NCBI GenBank assembly: GCA_035281645.1
Contig: DATEDN010000008.1
Location: 1-18,510 of the forward strand
DNA: 18,510 nucleotides
Direction: 5' to 3'
Origin: JACCTH01 sp035281645
GTDB taxonomy: Bacteria; Actinomycetota; Acidimicrobiia; Spongiisociales; ZC4RG35
Both the position numbers and the translations under genes were made by a program. Numbering within the stretch: position 1 is the stretch's first letter; each line of letters starts with the position of its first letter. The notes beneath the pieces are model-generated. The model ran no database searches, was not told the DNA's origin, and saw only the letters and a program-made list of their open reading frames with translations. This document shows, one piece after another, positions 14,174 through 18,510 of this stretch.

Positions 14174-14719
14174 TCAAACCGCCCCCGCGTTGTTCGCAGA
14201 CCGATATCGGTTCGCGGTCGGAGGCGATTGGTCTTCGAGAAAGGCCAAGCGAGCCGCGGTGTCGTGGAGCGAAGCCAAGATATTCAGTTGATCGACGGCC
14301 CGCCTGTCGAGTTCCTCGAGGTCGACTCCCGCCAAGCCGTTGCCTTGACGGGCTAGCTGCCGGAGCGAAACCCACAGCCGGCGCTTGGCGGCCACTCCCG
14401 AGATGAGACTCTCCAGCTCCACCACCCGGCTCAGCGGCGAGTACCGGACCAAGCGACCGTTGGGCTTCAGTCCTACGATTGCCTCCATTGCCGCGGCCGC
14501 CGCTTTCTTGATAACCCCCTCGGCCACCCCAAACATCTTCATGAGGACAACAAGGGTCATTTCATCTGCTTCGATCTCCCGGGCGACCGTCCGCAGCGAT
14601 TCCCATTGCGGATGGTGATTCGCTTTCGCCAGCCGCCTGGCCAATCGACGTCCGGCCACTGCTCCCGCCCGATGGTCGCGCAGGTAGATGGCGAGGAATC
14701 GTCGAGCCGAGTCGACCAT
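14174..14719 (-). CDS. Ferritin-like helical protein of unknown function
   Basis: A soluble, all-helical protein of 181 residues that resembles a widespread actinobacterial family with a predicted four-helix, ferritin-like bundle. The resemblance is judged from memory of family patterns: an N-terminal LAIYLRDHRAGAVAGRRLA (about 8-26), REIEADEMTLVVLMKMFGV, then NGRLVRYSPLSRVVELESL, and a C-terminal helix with the Asp/Glu-rich DLEELDRRAVDQLNIL. The E-x-x-D/E and H residues that would bind metal are incomplete, so iron binding is not supported. The start is ATG 14719, where the family-like sequence begins; the open frame further upstream (to 14929) overlaps the lipoprotein gene in another frame and looks non-coding. 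It lies 64 bases after the lipoprotein stop and 48 before the glsB-like start, and is probably co-transcribed. Confidence 0.75.
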   Translation of the reverse strand: MVDSARRFLAIYLRDHRAGAVAGRRLARRLAKANHHPQWESLRTVAREIEADEMTLVVLMKMFGVAEGVIKKAAAAAMEAIVGLKPNGRLVRYSPLSRVVELESLISGVAAKRRLWVSLRQLARQGNGLAGVDLEELDRRAVDQLNILASLHDTAARLAFLEDQSPPTANRYRSANNAGAV

Positions 14720-14783
14720 GAAGCGGGACCTACCCGAGATCTGCCCTTGCCAATCGCAGATTCGTGGAGGCAGAGCGTTTGGC

Positions 14784-15515
14784 CTAGTAGCCGATATCGA
14801 CCGGAGTCTGCACGACTTCAGGGAGGGGCGACTCATGGAGAACCTCCTCCAGTAGAGGGCGGAACTCGCTGAGGGTGGCCGTGTCGAATCCGCCGAGGTC
14901 GTCACGACCCGGGCACCCCCCCTCGTCATAGGCTATGGCCACAATCGAGAGGATCTCGTCTCCGACGACGGTCGCATATTGCAGATTGAGCTCGGAGCTC
15001 GATCCGTCGGGCAGAGTCCCCACGAAGCCGAAGCTGGCTCCCGGTGTTCCTCCCAAGACGAAGTCTTCGACCGGGAAGGGATCGAAGCCATACTCGGCCC
15101 CACACCCCAGCACCCGATCGGAGCCGATCGCTTCTACGAAACCGGCCGCGAAGCGATCGAGATTCTCATCGCGATCGCCGTTGGGATCGAGATCTTCAAA
15201 CGATGCGATGGGGTAGGACATGGCTTCGACCAACCCGACCGTCTGTCCGGCGCGTTCGACACAGAGCAGGGGAGCCTCCCCTTCGCAGGCTCGAACAGCC
15301 CATCCGCCTTCCAACTCGGCGACTTTTGACGGGTCTTCCCAGTCGACGATCGCCCCAACGCCGGTAGGTGGGACATCGGTGGCGAGGGAGGTGCTGGTGG
15401 TGCTTCCGGAATCAGAGCGGCCGCAGGCGGTGAAGGCCAGTAGGACGGCGATGAGGAAAGGCGATCTGAAGGGAAACGATCCCGTGATCTTGAGTCTGTG
15501 CAAGAGAGCTCGCAT
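14784..15515 (-). CDS. Predicted lipoprotein of unknown function
   Basis: A secreted, lipid-anchored protein of 243 residues that I do not recognise. The N-terminus is basic (RALLHRLK), followed by the hydrophobic run PFLIAVLLAFTAC, with the candidate lipidated cysteine at residue 31. Phe at position -3 makes the lipobox atypical. A Ser/Thr-rich linker (SDSGSTTSTSLATD) follows. The mature part is acidic and contains four more cysteines (ACEGE, LLCVE, LGCGAE, GGCPGR) that could form two disulfides outside the cell. ATG 15515 is taken as the start. A TTG two codons earlier (15521) is also possible, and neither has a strong Shine-Dalgarno sequence. It begins 9 bases after the stop of the DinB-like gene, so the two are very likely one transcript. 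Confidence 0.75.
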   Translation of the reverse strand: MRALLHRLKITGSFPFRSPFLIAVLLAFTACGRSDSGSTTSTSLATDVPPTGVGAIVDWEDPSKVAELEGGWAVRACEGEAPLLCVERAGQTVGLVEAMSYPIASFEDLDPNGDRDENLDRFAAGFVEAIGSDRVLGCGAEYGFDPFPVEDFVLGGTPGASFGFVGTLPDGSSSELNLQYATVVGDEILSIVAIAYDEGGCPGRDDLGGFDTATLSEFRPLLEEVLHESPLPEVVQTPVDIGY

Positions 15516-15524
15516 TCCCAATGT

Positions 15525-15941
15525 TCAGATTCCGGACTCGCCGGAAAGGTCCTTGTCTTCCATCTCCCAGGCGTGGTCCAGTACGTGAAAGGCGCTGTGG
15601 CGGATCAGAAAAGGCAGGTTCCACGAGCGCATCCGCTGTCCCTCGCCCAGGTTGTAGGCGACCGTCGGCGCCACATAGGCCTCCCGATGGGCTGGCAAGC
15701 CCTCGGGGGTGAGCGCCGCCCTCTCGGGTATCCGTATCCCCAACCTCTTTGCGAAATCCTCGCTCTCCGTGCGGATGGTTTGGCTGATAATTCGGTCGCG
15801 ATCCCGACCCCCTCCGCGGTCGCCTTTGCGCATCTCGGGAGATACCCGGGCGGCGACGCCGTCGAACAACGCCCAATCGACGGCGAAGGCCGCCGCTTTT
15901 TTCCCCTTCGAACCCCGTTCCAGCACGGCGCGAACAGGCAT
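15525..15941 (-). CDS. DinB-like protein, apparently missing an internal segment
   Basis: A 138-residue soluble protein. It begins like a larger actinobacterial DinB-like family (MPVRAVLERGSKGKKAAAFAVDW, 1-23) and then jumps straight to what I remember as the second half of that family (ALFDGVAARVSPEMRKGDRGGGRDRDRI, from 24). It ends with the characteristic RHSAFHVLDHAWEMEDKD. Family members as I recall them are over 200 residues and have roughly 70-90 residues between VDW and the FDxVAARV segment; here that part is absent without a frameshift. ATG 15941 matches the family N-terminus. GTG 15989, directly after an in-frame stop, is the only longer start and would add 16 unlike residues. It lies between the sensor gene (stop at 16010) and the lipoprotein gene. 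It could be a decaying gene or a natural short form. Confidence 0.7.
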   Translation of the reverse strand: MPVRAVLERGSKGKKAAAFAVDWALFDGVAARVSPEMRKGDRGGGRDRDRIISQTIRTESEDFAKRLGIRIPERAALTPEGLPAHREAYVAPTVAYNLGEGQRMRSWNLPFLIRHSAFHVLDHAWEMEDKDLSGESGI

Positions 15942-16009
15942 TCCGAAATCGTAATGAAGTCCCCTTGGAGCGTTCGGTGCATCATGCACTCAGCGACAGT
16001 CGAGATCGT

Positions 16010-17281
16010 CTACCGAGCTGTCGCCCTCATGGGAGAGGCGGTTGCAAAGGGACGGGCAGGCCGCACCCAGACGCCGAGTCGATCGGGCCGAAATGTTCTC
16101 GTCACGGCTCCCTGCAGTTCGTCTGCGATGGTTCGAAGATCGGTGGCGATTCGCAGCGTTTCGGTGAATTCATTCAGTGTTCGGCTGGCGTCAGCGTGAG
16201 TTCGATTGAAACGCTCATCGACCGCTAGCTGTATCCGACGTCTCAGCGGGTTAGCCACGGCCGCCACGCCCAGAGTCGAGACGGCAACGGCAAAGTCTCC
16301 ATGCACCGGCGTCAACTGGCGCAGCAAGAAGACAAGGGCCGCATAGAGGAAAAAGAGGAGGACGGTCAAGGAACCAAAGGAGACAGTGCGTGAGACGATC
16401 CGCTCGATGTCATAGAGCCGATATCGAAGGATGGCCGCAGCCAGGCCGACAGGAAACAAGAGCGCCACGGGAGCCACGGTCAGTTGTACCCACCCAATGG
16501 CGGCGTCGCTGAGTCGGAACACCGGCTGAGCGAGGACGAAGACCAGAGTGAGCTGAGCGAAAGAAACGGTCAGCGGCAGGATTACCCACTTCGCCTGCAA
16601 ACGCTCGATGTGGTTCGACCACTTCCGGTAGCGGTACACCTGCCAAGCCACCACCACTGTGGAGACCACGAAAAGAAACATCAGATGGAGTGTCCAGCTG
16701 GCTCGATCGAAATCGGTCGGCCGATCCGGAAGCAGCGCCAACGCCCGCGGGAACTCGGGTAGAGCGGCGGCGATGGTCGCCGCCACCGGCGCCGCCATCC
16801 AGGCCCGGGCCGGCACCGAGCAGCCGTTGGGAAAAAGCGCAAATAGCAGCACCATCGAGCCAAAACCCAGAAAAAAGATCGCTCGCACCAGCCCTTCAAG
16901 TTCCGGAACAGCGCTCATGGCGGCGAAAGGAGACTTGCTGAAAGCTGCCAGGTCGGTGATAACCGCCACGGAAGTCAGTAACACCATGGGATCGGTCGGC
17001 CGCTTCCAGAACATGGTCACCCCGATGACCGCGACCAAAACCAGGGGCAGGATTAGCCCCACTATCAGGGCGGCAGTGGCACTGATATTGGCCTGACCGA
17101 GTGCGGCGAGGATCGACGCTGGTGCCGAAAGAGTCGGGTCGGAGATCGCGGCGGCAAAACCAAAGGCAGTCAGGGCCAAGGTAGGAACGACCACCAGAAG
17201 CCATCCGACGCGCGCGGTTACTAAGGCCCGGCCAGATAACTGCCTTTGAAAAAACAGGGGACCAGCACCGGTAACAGCCAT
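16010..17281 (-). CDS. Polytopic membrane sensor-like module without a kinase domain (copy 2)
   Basis: Membrane protein of 423 residues with about ten hydrophobic segments (first at about 24-46). It ends in the same architecture as the protein at 2373-3716: a YRLYDIERIVSRTVSFGSLTVL segment, one or two last membrane segments, then NPLRRRIQLAVDERFNRTHADASRTLNEF and a soluble tail stopping at RLGVWVRPARP. In the kinases this module resembles, the segment LYDIxxxxxR leads into a linker and a catalytic domain; none follows here. ATG 17281 has AAGGAAG 5 bases upstream. Overall identity between the two copies appears low outside the shared motifs, so they are old paralogs rather than a recent duplication. 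It heads the minus-strand cluster down to 13865. Function unknown. Confidence 0.8.
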   Translation of the reverse strand: MAVTGAGPLFFQRQLSGRALVTARVGWLLVVVPTLALTAFGFAAAISDPTLSAPASILAALGQANISATAALIVGLILPLVLVAVIGVTMFWKRPTDPMVLLTSVAVITDLAAFSKSPFAAMSAVPELEGLVRAIFFLGFGSMVLLFALFPNGCSVPARAWMAAPVAATIAAALPEFPRALALLPDRPTDFDRASWTLHLMFLFVVSTVVVAWQVYRYRKWSNHIERLQAKWVILPLTVSFAQLTLVFVLAQPVFRLSDAAIGWVQLTVAPVALLFPVGLAAAILRYRLYDIERIVSRTVSFGSLTVLLFFLYAALVFLLRQLTPVHGDFAVAVSTLGVAAVANPLRRRIQLAVDERFNRTHADASRTLNEFTETLRIATDLRTIADELQGAVTRTFRPDRLGVWVRPARPFATASPMRATAR

Positions 17282-17451
17282 GATCTTCCTTGTCGCCGTC
17301 CGAACGAAGATATCGAGGGGGGCGCTACGGGATCGTTACCAATTCGAGTGGTCCGCCGCCAACACGCTTCGGTCCTCTGGAGGGGCCCCGGCTGTTCTCG
17401 CGTGTCCACCCTGGAAGGTAGCTCAGAAGGTCCTGAGAAGGAAACCTCTTG

Positions 17452-17524
<73 letters not shown>

Positions 17525-17566
17525 CGATCGACTAAAGGGTACCAGTGGGCCCACCGTCTGAACCAG

Positions 17567-17920
17567 TTAGTTGGCGATCGGCATCCATTCCAGGCGGGGC
17601 GCATCCCGCCACAGGCGTTCCAGGTCGTAGTAGTCGCGGGCCTCCGGTTGGAAGATGTGAACCATGAAATCCCCATAGTCCATCAAGACCCATTCGGCCT
17701 CCGGAAGGCCCTCGTCCCGTAGAGGTTCGCGCCCGTTTTCTTTCAGCAGTTCTTCCACCCTTTCCGCCAGCGCCTGAACGTGAGGGCGGGAAGTCCCGGT
17801 GGCGATCACGAATACCTCGGTAATTATGAAGAGGTCACCGACCTCGAGCAGAGCGATGTCGAACCCCTTCTTATCGGCGATGGCGTCGGCAGCCAGCCGG
17901 GCTGTTGTAACTGCGTCTAC
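17567..17920 (-). CDS. rsfS: Ribosomal silencing factor RsfS (Iojap/DUF143), start codon non-canonical
   Basis: Binds ribosomal protein L14 on the large subunit and blocks subunit joining when nutrients are short. Family sequence runs without a break from DAVTTARLAADAIADKKGFD through LLEVGDLFIITEVFVIATGTS, RPHVQALAERVEELL and WVLMDYGDFMVHIFQPEARDYYDLERLWRDAP, giving 117 residues if it starts at 17920; usual length is about 110-130. There is no ATG, GTG or TTG in frame between the upstream stop (17935-17933) and GTG 17809. That GTG would give only 80 residues and cut off the first strand and helices. A perfect AGGAGG lies at 17934-17929, and the codon at ideal spacing (8 bases) is GTA 17920. 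ATT 17926 is only 2 bases from AGGAGG. The coordinates here assume the GTA position. Confidence 0.85.
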   Translation of the reverse strand, partial: VDAVTTARLAADAIADKKGFDIALLEVGDLFIITEVFVIATGTSRPHVQALAERVEELLKENGREPLRDEGLPEAEWVLMDYGDFMVHIFQPEARDYYDLERLWRDAPRLEWMPIAN

Positions 17921-17928
17921 GGGAATGA

Positions 17929-17934
17929 CCTCCT
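17929..17934 (-). promoter_or_regulatory. Perfect Shine-Dalgarno sequence of rsfS
   Basis: Minus-strand AGGAGG (extended AGGAGGT), 8 bases before the GTA codon at 17920. It supports initiation there rather than at the internal GTG 17809, which has no comparable site. Confidence 0.65.
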
Positions 17935-18001
17935 ACGTCAACCTGGTCAAGAAAGCTTAGGTCAAGACGAGAACAACCCTCGGGCCTTTTAGGGTGAGGC
18001 C

Positions 18002-18409
18002 GTGCGCAAAGACTTCACCCCACTCCTCTCGTCCCGGGAGACCAGGATCGCGGTCATCGGAGCCACCGACAACCTCGAGAAGTACGGATCGATTATCTAC
18101 CGCGACCTCAAATCTCGGGGCTACCACATGCTGGCGGTGAACCCCAGTCGCGACACGGTCGACGACGACCCTTGTTACCCCACGCTCCGCGATCTGCCGG
18201 AAAGACCCGACATCCTCGACTTTGTCGTTCCCGCCCCCATTGGCCTCCGGGTGGCGCGGACCGCTACGGATCTCTCGATGAACAATGTGTGGTTGCAGCC
18301 GGGTGCCGAGAGCGCCGAGCTGATCGATTACCTCGAGAACTCTGGACTTGATTACGACTACGACAGCTGCATCATGGTCAGTGCCCGTCACGCCCTTCGT
18401 AGCCGATAG
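18002..18409 (+). CDS. CoA-binding-fold protein (CoA_binding_2, YccU type)
   Basis: A small soluble Rossmann-fold protein of 135 residues, in the family related to the CoA-binding domain of succinyl-CoA synthetase. Its physiological role is unknown. The nucleotide-fold start IAVIGATDNLEKYGSIIYRDL lies at about 16-36, LAVNPSRDTV at about 44-53, then YPTLRDLPERPDILDFVVPA, and the family segment MNNVWLQPGAES at about 92-103. The conserved cysteine/methionine-containing end (DSCIMVSARHAL) is present. GTG 18002 follows AGGGTGAGG (17991-17999). The gene is divergent from rsfS (about 80 bases apart), and its last 22 bases overlap the 3' end of nadD on the opposite strand. Confidence 0.87.
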   Translation: MRKDFTPLLSSRETRIAVIGATDNLEKYGSIIYRDLKSRGYHMLAVNPSRDTVDDDPCYPTLRDLPERPDILDFVVPAPIGLRVARTATDLSMNNVWLQPGAESAELIDYLENSGLDYDYDSCIMVSARHALRSR

Positions 18410-18510
18410 AGCCCTTGCTCCTCGATGTACTCGTAAACGGCTTCCGTGACCATGAAGCGATAGCCAACGCCGGTGGCCACGCGGTGGCGTATGTCGGTGC
18501 CGCTGATCGC
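18388..18510 (-). CDS. nadD: Nicotinate-nucleotide adenylyltransferase NadD, C-terminal end (cut by window edge)
   Basis: Enzyme that adenylates nicotinate mononucleotide in NAD synthesis. Only the last 40 residues are in the window: AISGTDIRHRVATGVGYRFM, then VTEAVYEYIEEQGLYRLRRA. These match the end of NadD, where the (I/V)S(S/G)TxIR motif contacts the nucleotide phosphate and is followed by the R.LV...V..YI...LY helix. The stop is TGA at 18390-18388. NadD and RsfS genes are commonly adjacent and co-directional in bacteria. Both are on the minus strand here, but a plus-strand gene lies between them and overlaps this one tail to tail by 22 bases. Confidence 0.88.
   Translation of the reverse strand, partial: AISGTDIRHRVATGVGYRFMVTEAVYEYIEEQGLYRLRRA

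Noticed and set aside
17415..17450. CTCAG/CTGAG stem-loop downstream of the tRNA on the minus strand
   Set aside because: Five to six base pairs without a U-tract; could be chance, so it is not listed as a terminator.
17545..17554. Palindrome GTGGGCCCAC between rsfS and the tRNA
   Set aside because: Ten bases with no loop and no extension of symmetry; such GC palindromes occur by chance in this composition.
17945..17967. Direct repeat GGTCAAGA (17945-17952 and 17960-17967) between rsfS and the CoA-binding gene
   Set aside because: It gives two TTGACC boxes on the rsfS strand, but no acceptable -10 box lies at the right distance, and an 8-base repeat is weak evidence for an operator.

Overview
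The window looks like chromosome from a high-GC actinobacterium, most likely an uncultured member of the Acidimicrobiia or a close relative. The grounds are the GC-rich third codon positions, GTG and TTG starts, ATGA gene overlaps, a fused isobutyryl-CoA mutase, a Thr/Ala-rich linker after the lipoprotein cysteine, and actinobacterial-type membrane sensor modules. Lineage is inferred from gene style, not measured. I saw no phage, transposon or CRISPR signal.

Layout. (1) 1-1925, minus: the N-terminal 60% of IcmF (B12 domain, GTPase, start of the mutase domain), divergent from a small 3Fe-4S-type ferredoxin (2004-2303, plus). (2) 2373-3716, minus: a polytopic membrane module that resembles the sensor half of a histidine kinase but has no kinase domain. 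It is divergent from an unrecognised 302-residue membrane protein (3766-4674, plus). (3) 4755-13860, plus: an eight-gene amino-sugar operon. (4) 13865-17281, minus: a five-gene cluster of a second kinase-less sensor module, a shortened DinB-like protein, a lipoprotein, a ferritin-like helical protein and a GlsB/YeaQ-type membrane protein. (5) 17452-18510: tRNA-Ala(GGC), rsfS with no canonical start codon, a CoA-binding-fold protein on the opposite strand, and the 3' end of nadD.

The operon at 4755-13860 reads as one pathway. A ROK repressor and a ROK sugar kinase are followed by a lipoprotein sugar-binding protein, two ABC permeases, a cytoplasmic two-domain GH3 beta-N-acetylglucosaminidase, a compact GlcNAc-6-phosphate deacetylase and a two-SIS-domain GlcN-6-phosphate deaminase. 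Inferred flow: import of a beta-linked GlcNAc oligosaccharide, hydrolysis inside the cell, phosphorylation, deacetylation, then deamination to fructose-6-phosphate. Five of the seven gene junctions are 4-base ATGA overlaps. No ATPase gene is present, so the transporter probably borrows a shared MsiK-like ATPase. A good sigma70-type promoter precedes the repressor gene, a strong hairpin separates the binding-protein gene from the permease genes, and a 17-bp hairpin sits inside the last codons of the final gene.

The points most worth a second look are the NagA that lacks its whole beta-sandwich domain, the rsfS gene with no usable start codon, the paired kinase-less sensor modules, the apparently internally deleted DinB-like protein, and the nadD-rsfS pair split by an antiparallel gene. 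I did not find a clearly new multi-gene system. The amino-sugar operon is a new arrangement of known parts.
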